From positions 14,358,286 to 14,422,285 of the forward strand of contig CM056380.1 in assembly GCA_029718625.1 (NCBI GenBank): DNA of 64,000 nucleotides, written 5' to 3'. Both the position numbers and the translations under genes were made by a program. The notes beneath the pieces were generated by a model. It saw only the letters and a program-made list of their open reading frames with translations, made no database searches and had not been told where the DNA came from. Positions 45,946-57,904 of the stretch are shown one piece after another. Positions within the stretch are counted from its first letter, which is position 1, and every line of letters starts with the position of its first letter. The stretch comes from Synaphobranchus kaupii. Taxonomy: Eukaryota > Chordata > Actinopteri > Anguilliformes > Synaphobranchidae.

Positions 45946-46133
45946 TGCTATGTGACTTTCCCCTTGGCTATAACTCTGGCAAGAGCCGAGCAGCTCATAC
46001 TGATAGTCCAAGATGAAGACAGTGACACAATTCTGGATATAGAGGATGCTGGAGCTACTTAGAGCTTCCTGTTCCAGTTAAGGGTATTGTCTTTGTAATG
46101 AGCACATTGTACTTAAAATAAACTGAATAGATC
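45946..46133 (+). repeat. Higher-order spacer segment C (short)
   Basis: Like segment A up to AAAATAAACTGAATAG, then returns directly to minisatellite (ATCCAGTGACTATTTG). The open frame and TAG at 46,060 are kept. Confidence 0.8.
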
Positions 46134-46591
46134 CAGTGACTATTTGATCCTTTACAGGACACATACAGTACCACAGGAGAACCAGTGACTATTGTACACC
46201 CTACAGGCCACACACAGTACTACAGGAGAGCCAGTAACTATTGTACACTCTGCAGGTCACACGGTACTACAGGAGAACCAGTGACTATTTTACACCATAC
46301 AGGCCACACAGTACTACAGGAGAGCCAGTGACTATTTTACACCATACAGGCCACACACTGTACTATAGAAGAGCCAGTGCCTATTTTACACCCTACAGGC
46401 CACACACTGTACTACAGGAGAACCAGTGACTATTGTACACCCTACAGGCCACACACTGTTCTACAGGAGAGCCAGTGACTATTTTATAGCCTACAGGTCA
46501 CACAGTACTACAGGAGAGCCAGTGACTATTGTAAACCCTACAGGCCACACATTGTACTAGAGGAGGCTGGAGCTACTTAGTAAGAGACAGT

Positions 46592-48591
46592 GGGCCCTAT
46601 CTTACACCCGGCGCAAAGCGGCGCTAACGCAAACGCAAGTGTCTTTGCTATCTTACACCCGGCGCTAGGTCCATAATAACGCCTAACGCTTACGCCGTTT
46701 AGCTAGCATTGCGCCATTAACTAGTCTTGCGCCATCATTAGTGAACTGGGCGTGTTGGTCTTAAGATGAGGAGTGGCCAGGATTCTTTTTGGCGTATTGC
46801 TATCGTGAGCCAGCAGAAAGCGCTTGCGCTAGAACCACCACAAACCTGGTCTAAAGTCATGTCGCAGTTGTTTACATGCTATTTTAACGGCGCATATAAG
46901 TGCGTCTACATAGGCGTGTGCACAACGTGCATACCCTCCTGTCTGTTACACACAGGGGCGTGCACAGGCATGACTAAAATATCTAGATCACAATGTGAAA
47001 TATTATTATTGTGTAGGCTATATCAAAAATGCATAATAATAAAAGGTTCCATAGGTCCACATACCTTTTCCTCAGCGAAGGGAAACAATGCCACATTACA
47101 TTGCTCTCAGCCCACTCCATCAACATCCAGGCGATGTGCGATGGTACGGGACAATGGCTATCCATTAAAAAGGAGCTGATAACACCTATAGCTATCAAGC
47201 CTAATGCGCGAATTGTCTTTGCACCTAATGCGTGAATTGTCATTCAATGGAAAACTCGCGCACGGCAATAGACGGACATTTAAGTTCTGAAAATGCGCTT
47301 CAGATGTCATTACAATACAGCTCTATTTATCTATGAATACAGCCTGTAAGTAAATAGAATGGTTTGTGACTGAAAAAAGTTCAAAACCTTGTCCAGTGAA
47401 TATTGCATTTATTGTTTTTCAAATAGCCTAGGCTACAGCGAATTCGCTGTGCATAAGGTTTTTTTCGATAGCCTATGGTTAAAAAACGGAGATGTCACCA
47501 TGTTAACTAAATTGTAACCTTAGCTATTCTTCGTCCTTCATATTTTTTTTAAATTACAGTGACCAGGTTTCCATACTCTCACCGTTTAAAACCCAGCTGA
47601 TTTCACCCGTTATTCCTTAACTGAACAAAACGATTTTAAAGAGAACTAAGCGTCTAATTAGAAACTAAAACAAATTTGCAGCACGTTACACAATTAATTC
47701 ACAATTAATTTTAATGCCATTCTCTGCACGTGAGCTGCATGTTCTGTTTCCCCTGCTGTAAGTCGCACGTTTAACGGTCTTCCTGGGAAAGTGGATTGTT
47801 TTAAAGGATTACGCTACGAGTAAAACAGGTTGGTCACATTTCCATAAACAGGACATTATTAAACAAGGGGAAATATGCGTGAATTTATGGGCTGCGAACC
47901 TGACAGCTTTATTGTATGGCTATTTAGTGTCACCATTAAGGCAAAATAACGGTATGTATGTTATTAATCAATATTAGCCTACTATGCAGGTAGCCTAATG
48001 AACTTTGGATGAAGCTTGAACTTCGAGAACTCCATGAGAACAGCCTCTTGGAATTGATGTTTGACACTTTCATTCCATAATCAAACGCAATCCGCTGAAC
48101 AAGCAGGCTAATTTGGCGTTTTCTAAGGTGAGACTGAAGCCATTGATAGCTTATTCTCAGCTGTTGCAGGTCCTTTTAACGAAATTTAACCGCACATATT
48201 TTGTAAAATAACAGCCCTGTCTGGAATTACCGGGAACTCATAGGCTAATGGTTAGTCCGAATAATATTGATCATACTCCATTTAGCCTATTCCTTGATCA
48301 CACTAAACACGCACGAGCATGTCTGTTTCGCCATCATAAGCAATCCGCCAAGGTGGAAAAGCAGGCTTTTAAAGGGAATGGGATATGACATTTTGATTGG
48401 TTTATTGAATGTCACGCCCAAGACACACCTATAATTAATGAAGCGACTAGGTTCAGCCCAGTTGCGCCATGCGCCGTGCTTAGCGCCAAAAAAACACGCC
48501 GTTAAAATAGCAAAAGTGGACTTGGACACGCCCTAAATGGACTTAGCGCCATGCGCTTAGACTAAGCGCCAAGATCGCCAAGATAGGGCCC
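46592..48591 (+). mobile_element. Non-autonomous DNA transposon, family G, copy B
   Basis: A 2,000-bp element starting GGGCCCTATCTTACACCC and ending CGCCAAGATAGGGCCC. The sub-terminal regions are rich in GCGCTAACGC/TTAGCGCC words. It lies inside a fourth, deleted spacer segment of the higher-order repeat: left flank TAAGAGACAGTG, right flank GAGTTCATGTGAATTAC, which are adjacent in segments A and B. No clean duplication is visible. There are no transposase frames. It is related to copy A at 25,590 in reverse orientation. Confidence 0.85.
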
Positions 48592-48657
48592 AACGAGTTC
48601 ATGTGAATTACATTACATTACATTTAAATTTGCTACAATCAATTGGGTCATTACAGT
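48592..48657 (+). repeat. Right end of the higher-order spacer
   Basis: GAGTTCATGTGAATTACATT through GGTCATTACAG continues segment A/B sequence after the transposon, then changes to unique DNA at about 48,657. Confidence 0.85.
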
Positions 48658-50467
48658 CTGTTGAATGACCTGCTAACTGGCAAGTTGTGACGGTTGTTAA
48701 TCAAGTGATTTGTCTGAGATCAATCATCTGGTTTAAAGGTCCTCCAGCCTGCATATGCTGTGCCAGCTACATATGTTTTTTTGTTTTTTTTAAAAAGCTC
48801 CCCACTTAGCAGTCTGCTTATTGGATGTTGGCAGAAGCCCTACAAAACTGCAACCCACACACTTACAGTCAATCAAAACATATCCGTACTATGAAAAAAA
48901 AACCGCCTGGTTAATTCTGCATGACATGCATCATGGTGGCAGAGGGGAATGAGACAAAAGTCAGATTCCACCACAGAATTCTAGAAGCACTAGTGCTAAA
49001 TTCAGTGAGTTGCCAAAATCTCCGCAACTTGGGATAAACAACTGATAGTCAGGTTCCCAAACAAATGGTTATCATTATTATGTATATATACAGTGGTATT
49101 TAGTAGAACTGCTTAAACAAACCATTTTGGAAAGCTAGATCTAGACCATTTTACAGAAAATGTTGCTCGAGGCTTCACATTTTATTCTGCTTCAGACAAC
49201 AGCTTTGTGGATTGAGGAGTTAGGGGTACAGGGGTGGGGCAGGAGTCCCAGGAGAGGCAGGAATCACAACTTTACAAGTAAAATTATTCTCTGAATGGCT
49301 TAAATTCTTTAACTCCCACCCCCAGAGAGGGGTGCTCTGTCGGTCTCCGGATTTTGGGGGTGTCACGAGAGGATGTTAACGTGTGCTGCTAACCAAAACA
49401 TCCAAAATGACTAATAGCTCTCCAGCACCCCTAGTGGTCAAACAGGGGAATTTATTTATTTATTTATTTTACCTGACTGCAATGAGGCACTGACTTAGCC
49501 AGTGTCAATAGTTTAAAATGAATATGTTCTACACATTAGGCGGTAAGTGAATACATTCAAACAAATGACAAACAAGATAGAATAGCCCATTTTCAGTCCA
49601 ATAGTCTTTAGGGCACACATTTTATTTATCCTTGTGTTTGTAAATCCTTGTCTGGTTGATGTTGGTGATTTTCGTTGTTCAGCAGGAAGGGCAGTGGTTT
49701 ATGGCTTTGACCGGGGGTACTGTGCCATGTCTGGGATTACAGAGAGCTACGTCCATTGATCGATTCGGCCCATTAGAATATCACACATAGTGATGCAGCT
49801 GCATTTCAGAACATTTCTGAAGGACCAAGAGATCTGAATAGAATAATGTTTTTTTTATGTGCTCAGAAGGCGTTCTGAAAGGTTATTTATTTGTTTAGTT
49901 TGTGTGTGTGTTGGGGGAAGGGGGGGCAGACTAGGTAGGCTATCATAACATCGATATCATTATGTATTTAAGAAACCGGAAGTAGTGAACACCTTTTTTC
50001 ATAACCTTCACATCCTGTAATGTTTTCTGTAGAATTGATAGCAAACAGAATTAACAAAACATTTGTCCTCCGTGCCAGGTTTACCCTATCAGTTAATCAT
50101 GTAATCAGGCCTCGTCAATTACAGTTTCAATGGTTAAAAACAGTATGTTTTTCCTAAATAATATGGTGGGAGAGCTGGAATAAGAGGGAGAAATCAATAG
50201 GATTTGATATAACGCAGAATCAGTTCGGGGCAAAACCGAGCAGATTTCACGAGAGGCCAGAGATAGCAGGAGGGGGGACCTTAATCAGCGATGTGGAAAA
50301 ACAAAACCGCGCACTCACAAGACCCTGATCACTGCTTTACTGTGACTCTGTGGAAGCACTGCGGCTCCACAGCACGGTCCATCACTCCTCCCGAGCACTT
50401 CAATCATAGCGCATTTCTTAGCCGCACAATAACCGCGCAACGTCTCACATCAATCAGTGAGGGGAAC
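48658..50467. other. Unannotated stretch
   Basis: No gene or full element recognised. A (TTTA)n run at 49,450-49,470. Confidence 0.45.
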
Positions 50468-50507
50468 GACCCAGCGGCCTCCGGGCTGTACATGCAGCGC
50501 TCGCAGA
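50468..50507 (+). pseudogene. 40-bp near-copy of the rims4 start region
   Basis: Aligns with 53,201-53,240 at 37 of 40 bases, the last 27 identical, covering the sequence up to and just beyond the start codon (MQRSQ). The same frame upstream reads DPAASGLY here and DPATAGLY at exon 1. After CTCGCAGA the sequences diverge, and this frame ends within a few codons (TGPGL then stop at 50,522). It lacks the rest of the exon and a convincing donor. It could be a tiny local duplication or a remnant of an old alternative first exon. Confidence 0.6.
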
Positions 50508-50915
50508 CAGGTCCGGGTTTATGAACCTTCAGGGCTCGTATTTATTCATTTACTAATTTTTTTTGATAATCCTGAATGCATGCCCTTATGAATATACCCT
50601 GCCTGCAGACAATACTGTTGAGGATGGGCAGTATTTAAAATAATGTGTTTGTGTAATGTGTAATATGGGTCGCTCACCTCTTTTTTTGTACTGTGTATAC
50701 CTCCGTCCTGTATTTTTCGAAAATGCATTTATTTTTTTGGAGGTAATTGTGTGGTTCTTTTTAATCTTTTTATCTTTTTTCCCCAGCCTTACTTTACCTT
50801 ACCTACATATGAATGTTGGCATTAGCTATCGGCAAAAATATCACCTTATATCATTACAAATAGCATTATCTGAATTAGTAAAATAGGTGGAAGTGCTAGA
50901 CGGTTGGGGTTGAGC
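50508..50915. other. Unannotated stretch
   Basis: AT-rich; no gene or repeat recognised. Confidence 0.4.
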
Positions 50916-51085
50916 CAAGATGGCGTCTAAAGAGGTGGGTCTTTGGTCTGCATTGGAAGATAGCCAATGAGGTTTTAAATGTGACATGAACTGTAACAAG
51001 GGGCCAGTGACTGTGATGAGGAGGGAGGAACATGGGCAAGCATGCAAAGGTATAAAACAGTCATGTAGCCGCAATCCGTATTAGC
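50916..51085 (+). promoter_or_regulatory. Promoter-like cluster: YY1, CCAAT, TATA
   Basis: CAAGATGGCG (50,916-50,925) fits the YY1 core, GCCAATGAGG a CCAAT box (about 50,963), and GGTATAAAACAG (51,049-51,060) a good TATA box. The expected start would be near 51,080. No open exon follows. It might be an alternative rims4 promoter, an unannotated noncoding transcript start, or a decayed LTR. Confidence 0.3.
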
Positions 51086-51095
51086 TGCTTGATAT

Positions 51096-52329
51096 CAGTC
51101 AGACACAAAGTGTTTTGGCAGTTTTGAACAGCAGATAAGACTTTTTTAGATCATTATAAGGGTAAATTGGTGGCGATCAAAGCATTCTTCATGCATAATG
51201 TACAATAACCCGTGAATGTTACAATAAATGCGATGACTTTATCAGTCAAAGAGAAGCCAGTCATATTAACATAAAATGAATGCAAGCTGGTTTCACAACA
51301 CTCTAGTTAGTACACCCAGTACAATGGATTTTAACAATTTGTCATGTTTTAAATGCAGATGCCATTATAATGAAAACACAGCTATATTAGATAGCCATCT
51401 TTCATGCAAATGTACTGTACCTACATAAAGTAAAATTATTATTTTATTCAACCTGGTGAGCGATGGCAACCTTTCATTTACCATAGTTTTAAAAGAAAAT
51501 TGCTCAGTATTTTTCCAATAGCTTCATTTAAAAAGCCTTGCATCGTATTATACAGCTTTAAACACAACGACTGAAAAATGAAAAAAAAATATTCTACAGT
51601 TTTGATGTTTAAAATAGCCTTCAATCTAATTTCCACTCTCAGTTATGTAATTGTGTTGGATTATTGCCATTAGTTTATTACATAAAGGGGGGAAATGCAG
51701 CGTCTTTCTATGTGATGTGCGTATGTCAAATTATAGTGCCAAATGTCCACATAACATGTGCGGTTTCACAGTTTCTTCAATCTTCAATTGAGAAAATATT
51801 TAAAATATATTCCAGAGATTCCAAAATATTCCATTATTTTCATAGCAAATGCATGTCCCAAATAAATGATGTATGGTAAAAATACCAGGATAAACAACAA
51901 GCCAGTGATATGATTACAATATTGCCCTGTAATATAATGTCATATAGATATTAAACTAAGAGGTGAAGTGCGGCCGTTTTTCCAAATCACTGAAGGAAAA
52001 TATTGTATGAATTGATCGCAGTTTAATCGGTTTCATGAGGTTATTATCCAGTATTCCAGGCTGACTGACTTCTTTTTCTTCCCCAAAACAGTTTTATCAG
52101 TCTTGGTTCACCATCCCTGCCCCCCCCCCCCCCCCCCAACCAACTCCAAAATGCTAATTCTACCGATGCAATTCGCTCCCTTGATAAATATCAGTTTGAC
52201 AGGAGGCACAGAACCAGTCGCCTTCCTGAAAATGAGTTCTGTCAGCAAAAGATTAATTACTAAATTCCCCCCTTTGTGCTGAAGACACGCTTAATCAAAA
52301 CATGTTGAGTTCATACTGTCGTCACTTGT
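51096..52329. other. Unannotated stretch upstream of rims4
   Basis: AT-rich and repeat-poor except for a C homopolymer at 52,121-52,137. Being 1-2 kb upstream of the gene it may hold regulatory DNA, but no specific site is claimed. Confidence 0.4.
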
Positions 52330-52369
52330 CTTTGTGTGTCTGTATGGCAGGGACGGAAGGGGTGAACAA

Positions 52370-52490
52370 GAAAGGGAAAGAGAGGAAGAGAGAGAAGTGA
52401 AGGAGGATGAGATGGAGCGAGTGAGAGAGAGAGAGACAGGAGCGAAGGAGAGAGAGATGGAGAGAGAGATGGAGAGAGAGAGGAGGGAAG
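52370..52490. repeat. GA-rich low-complexity tract
   Basis: Purine-rich (AGAGAGAGATGG-type) sequence just upstream of the rims4 core promoter; GA-rich tracts are common there. Frames across it are artefacts. Confidence 0.75.
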
Positions 52491-53168
52491 GGCAGACAGA
52501 ACTGCCAGAGCCTGCCGTGACACAGCCTCCCTTTTAGCTCCGCCCACTCATCCGCACCCGCCCTCCCATTGGTGCATCTGCCAATTCCCTAGAACTGTTC
52601 CCTCTGCCTCCTCCCCCCCCCACCCCCTGTGTCTCCACAAAGGACTCAGCCGTGAATGAACCACACCGAACGCAAGCCTGAGATGTAGTAAGAGACCATC
52701 TCTGCCTTTTCTGCCTCACCAGAAGGACCTGGCGCTAGACCGTAGCGCTTTACATCGCACAGAAGCCTCGCTCAAATCTCCTGGATCAAGCCCCGCCATC
52801 AAAATAATGCATGAAACGCTGAAGAACGCCGTCTGAACCGTGATGCAAAATATTTCATTTCTATATAGTATTGTTATTATTTTTTTGTGACTATTTTATT
52901 TATTTTTTTAACATTTTTTAAGAAATCTTTTCTTGACCAACTACCTCAGGAGTTATAATAATAAAAAAAGAAATATTTGCCACCCTCAAATCCATTTAAA
53001 AAAGGAGGAAGTTGGAATTTGGGAAAGTTTGGGGAAAGGGAAGCGGAATAGGAGGGCGCGTCGCGGCGTTTTCGGAGCCGACGGCGGAGCGAGCGGGAGT
53101 TCCCCTTCCCTTCGCGCGTGTCCCGTGAAAGCGCGCCAAGACGCCGCGTGCCGTGCTACGCGTGAAAA

Positions 53169-53297
53169 ATGCCCAGACGAGGCTGGCCAAGCCGGCGGCA
53201 GACCCGGCGACCGCCGGGCTGTACATGCAGCGCTCGCAGAGCCGAATCAGCCTGTCGGCCTCCTTCGAAGCCCTGGCCATCTACTTCCCCTGCATGA
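53169..53297 (+). other. Upstream ORF overlapping the rims4 start
   Basis: ATG at 53,169 (context AAAAATGC, A at -3) opens a 42-codon frame that runs across the rims4 ATG in a different frame and stops at TGA 53,295. If the leader includes it, ribosomes would meet this start first, and the rims4 ATG has a weak context (TAC before ATG). This suggests possible translational damping. Confidence 0.4.
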
Positions 53298-53321
53298 ACT
53301 CCTTCGACGAGGATGATGTCG
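53225..53321 (+). CDS. rims4: RIM-family active-zone protein, first coding exon (rims4-like)
   Basis: The exon encodes the N-terminus MQRSQSRISLSASFEALA followed by IYFPCMNSFDEDDV and the first base of the next codon, ending at a GTAAGC donor (53,322). From memory this matches the start of RIMS4 (RIM4-gamma), a short RIM protein with one C-terminal C2 domain that acts at presynaptic active zones and in neurite development; it lacks the Rab3-binding and PDZ parts of long RIMs. The start is the first in-frame ATG after TGA at 53,126. Exon 2, which should encode an RRLKGAIQRSTETG-type segment, was not found before 64,000, so the intron exceeds 10 kb. The alternative is the gamma-type first exon of rims1/2, which is similar. 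Identity as RIM family is firm; paralogue less so. Confidence 0.8.
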
Positions 53322-54564
53322 GTAAGCGCGCCTTCTTTCTCGGCGGCCTGCGGGGCCGGCGTTAGGTTCGGGATCGCGGTCAGACCGCGGTCTCGTGGAA
53401 CGTTACGGTTAGCGGGGGTTACGATCGCTCCTGGTTTTTTCCCCCCCGATATTTCAGACCATAAACGTGTCAACCAGTGGCAGAGGACTTGGGTATGTCA
53501 ATAGCGTGCGCACACATCGAGAGCTTTTACACTCTCTGACAAGCTGACAGCAGGAGAGAGAACGTTCAGCAGTAAGATGAAATGCTAGCGGCCCCCACTC
53601 AGCGACATGCAGGGTCTGCAAATGTGTATTTCCGGATTAATGAGGCGAAAAATCACATCCTCGGTGATCCGTGTGGCGAGTCGTACGCGGAAGTTACGGG
53701 GTGGAAGTTGGCGATAAAGGTGGCTGTTTTTTGGAGGTAGGGAGGTTTAATTGAGGTCCTTGTGTTGGGTCCCGTCTCCCCTGGGGGGAATGTATCGTAT
53801 TAGCAGAGGATATGGAATAACTAAGTGTAAACTAGTTGTAAACTAAGGGGGGGTCAAAATTCTAATAGCATTTCTGTGGGTCATTGTTCTCAATATGAAA
53901 AGCTTTATTTCTTAGTCTTAGTTCAAAGTCAGATTCAATCAATAATACTAGATTATTTATATGTATTATATACACACACACACACACACACACAGACATA
54001 GTAAATAATTTTCACAATCTCCTCAGACATCGTATATAATTTTCACAATCTCTTAAGAGACTGGCACAGGTTCTAACCCCATCAAATGACATTTATTGCA
54101 ATGCAGCCATTTTAATTTGGAATACTTAGAGCACTAAACTAATTCAGATTTCTGAGAAAATGATTTATCCTCTCAATCCCATTAGAGAGAACCAGCTGCA
54201 GCAGCAGCAGCACTAGCACCAATGGTTTCTCTCTCTCTCTGTCTTCCCCCTCTCTCTCTCTCTCACTCTCTTCCCCTTCGCCCCCCCCCCCCTCTCTCTC
54301 TCTCTCTCCTTCCCTCTGCCTGCAAGGCCTTAGAGACAGAACACAGTAACACCTGGAGTCCAGACATCACGTCTCACTCAGCAAACCTCAGACAAGCTAA
54401 AATAATACCGTGTGTCTGTTTATTTGCATGACCGCGTGACTGTTAGCATTTCTTCTAGAATGACAAAATATTTTGGTTTAATATGTACCCCCTGGAGAAG
54501 GATTTCTGCAAAATAATAATAATTAATAATAAAAATTATAACGATAATAATTATATTACTATTC
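53322..54564. other. Start of rims4 intron 1
   Basis: Begins with the donor GTAAGC. It contains (CA)n at 53,972-53,993 and a CT-rich tract at 54,226-54,312. No further exon recognised. Confidence 0.55.
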
Positions 54565-54740
54565 TTTTAGGGCCTTTTCAGCTTTATTGGACAGCACAGC
54601 GTAGAGAGACAGGAAGAATGGGGAGTGAGAGAGAGGGAGAGACATGCGACAAAGGTCGCGCGGCCGGATTCGAACCACCGACGTCGCGGCTTGCAATGAG
54701 CTTGTGGACGGTGATCTACAGGCTACACGAGACACCCCTG
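54565..54740 (-). mobile_element. tRNA-derived SINE (second type)
   Basis: On the - strand the tRNA-like head holds GTAGCCTGTAGATCACCG, then B box GGTTCGAATCC (54,666-54,676 on + as GGATTCGAACC). It is followed by a CT-rich body ending in AAAGCTGAAAAGGCCC. This differs from the SINE at 24,494. Inserted in the putative intron in antisense orientation to rims4. Confidence 0.7.
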
Positions 54741-54760
54741 ATAATAATGTCTTACCTGAA

Positions 54761-54945
54761 GTAGAGTATTCTGGGGGCAATTGCAACCGGGGTCAATTGT
54801 AACACAATTTTTTGTTACAATTGCCCCCGACCCTGAACACATGAAACTAGCTGGATAGAATCTCAGCTCTAGCTTGTTTCAGACTGGTGCAATTTTATGG
54901 TGTTGCAATTGCCCCCTGTTACAATTGCCCCCCAGAATACTCTAC
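54761..54945. mobile_element. Foldback element with GCAATTG-rich inverted arms
   Basis: 185 bp starting GTAGAGTATTCTGGGGGCAA and ending TTGCCCCCCAGAATACTCTAC, a near-perfect inverted pair. Within each arm the words GCAATTGCAAC and CAATTGTAACA recur, so each arm is itself a small tandem. TA may be the target duplication (54,762 and 54,943). No coding capacity; class unresolved (possibly mariner-type). Confidence 0.75.
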
Positions 54946-56437
54946 ATCAGCATTGATAATATTGAAATATGCAAATGTGATTATGTTGCTGATCAGCAGT
55001 GTCCAACGAGGCCACTAATAAAAGCAGAGACTGGTGATACCGTTGATGCTAATGCTAAAGTGCTGGCACAGACACACTGTGATCCCTGCAGGTGAGGATG
55101 CAGGATTATTACCTGTTGGGAAATGTACTGACTCCCAGCTGTGACTGTCCCTTACAGAGCAGCTAACCCAGGATGCGTCTCCACCCCTAATGATGTTCCC
55201 ATGTACTATTTTTTTATTCATGGCTAATGTTGACATCCATTTGAGCGAAAAGAACCTGACAGGAAAAAAAGAGTCCAAATGTACCGTGAAGAAAGCCTAA
55301 GCTAAGTAAAAATCTGTGTTTGGCTGTGAAGCATATAATGTCATCATGCTTATTGCCTGTAAAATCACAGGTAGCAAATTGTAGCTTTGTTCTCCAAAAA
55401 AATATTGAGCAGAATTTACCTTCGAATTGGGGCCTTTGAAACATTTTGAATCATTATAAGTCTATATGCATAAGTATATGTGGTTCCTGGCATTCTGGTG
55501 AATAGCGCAAGTGAGTAAATGTATTTAGGTTGGTCAAATATTGTGCCCACATGCTTAAACCGCTACATCAACGCCAATAGCCACTCCTGAAGTTGACAGA
55601 TGTGTTGATCTTGTTGCTGTTTATATTTAATAGCCCCATATTTAATGAAAAAACCAATCATTAAAAAGTATGCAATGTTCTTCTGACCGCCAAATATGCC
55701 CTTCCATATTTGCACAATGATGTGTAGATTCACATTAAGGTGTAATGAAATCATTAAGAAAGCACTTTAGGGAACCTTCCCACGAGGGCTTTATCAGAAG
55801 CCCTACTAAATCTGTTTTTAAAAATAGAAAACACCAGAATCTGAGAAACCAAATTTAAAAGTGAGAACTAATTTCTTTTGAGTTGCCCTGGATGTAAAGT
55901 GAGGAGGATCAGTCAATGTGTTTATGACTCAGTTTCCAACAGCACAAATAAAAAAGGAAAACTGTCCTGGGATTTTATGGGGGGGGGAAATATAGGTACT
56001 GAAAATCACAGAAAAGGCAATGCATACTTTTTAGAAATCCACATGACAAAATAAATAATTACATAGAACCTTTGAACCTTCACAAACAATTAAATGCTTG
56101 AAAAGACACACTCACTGAAGTGTCGGGTGATTGTGCGGGCGCACACTAGTGTAAACAGCTTGGGGACGTTTGCCTTTTTTTAAATCGCTGTAGTAACTGC
56201 AGTTTTTGGTTAGTTGGATTTCGAAGTTCTCTCAGAGGAAGCAATGCTGCTTCTTGTGTGGCGGGCGGTCAAAAGAATGCAACTGAAAGGCAGTGCACGC
56301 TGCTGCATTTGGTATCCAGGAAAATGTATCTGGTGCTGAACTTTGGGAATAATACATTACAGTAGGAGAGCTGGAAAAGCTGAAAGATTTCTCACGTCTG
56401 CAAGAGATTTCTGTATATAAAACATGCTAATTCAACT
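54946..56437. other. Putative intron, unannotated
   Basis: No exon or element recognised. Confidence 0.45.

Positions 56438-57904
<1,467 letters not shown>

Larger units (their letters stand above)
43800..46570. repeat. Minisatellite (47-49-bp) in a higher-order repeat
   Basis: Dozens of units around CCAGTGACTATTTTACACCC, TACAGGCCACACA and GTACTACAGGAG are interrupted by an unrelated 190-350-bp segment present three times (from 44,179, 45,275 and 45,946). The first two segments run on through identical TGTAAGAGACAGTGAGTCCA and GAATTACATTACATTTAAAT sequence. The third stops early. Unit types such as ATTGTACTAGAGGAG recur in blocks. The whole is therefore a minisatellite plus a spacer, amplified together. 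It is non-coding. Confidence 0.95.
52530..53420 (+). promoter_or_regulatory. rims4: rims4 CpG-rich promoter and 5' leader
   Basis: Starts with a GC box CTCCGCCCA (about 52,538-52,546) and an inverted CCAAT (CCCATTGG, about 52,565-52,572), with no TATA box nearby. CpG density rises sharply from about 53,040 through the exon to about 53,420. The transcription start cannot be fixed from sequence, but a leader of roughly 600 bp is implied if it lies near 52.6 kb. The AT-rich section at 52,850-52,990 inside this leader is unusual and could be an intron or mark a more proximal start. Confidence 0.55.
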
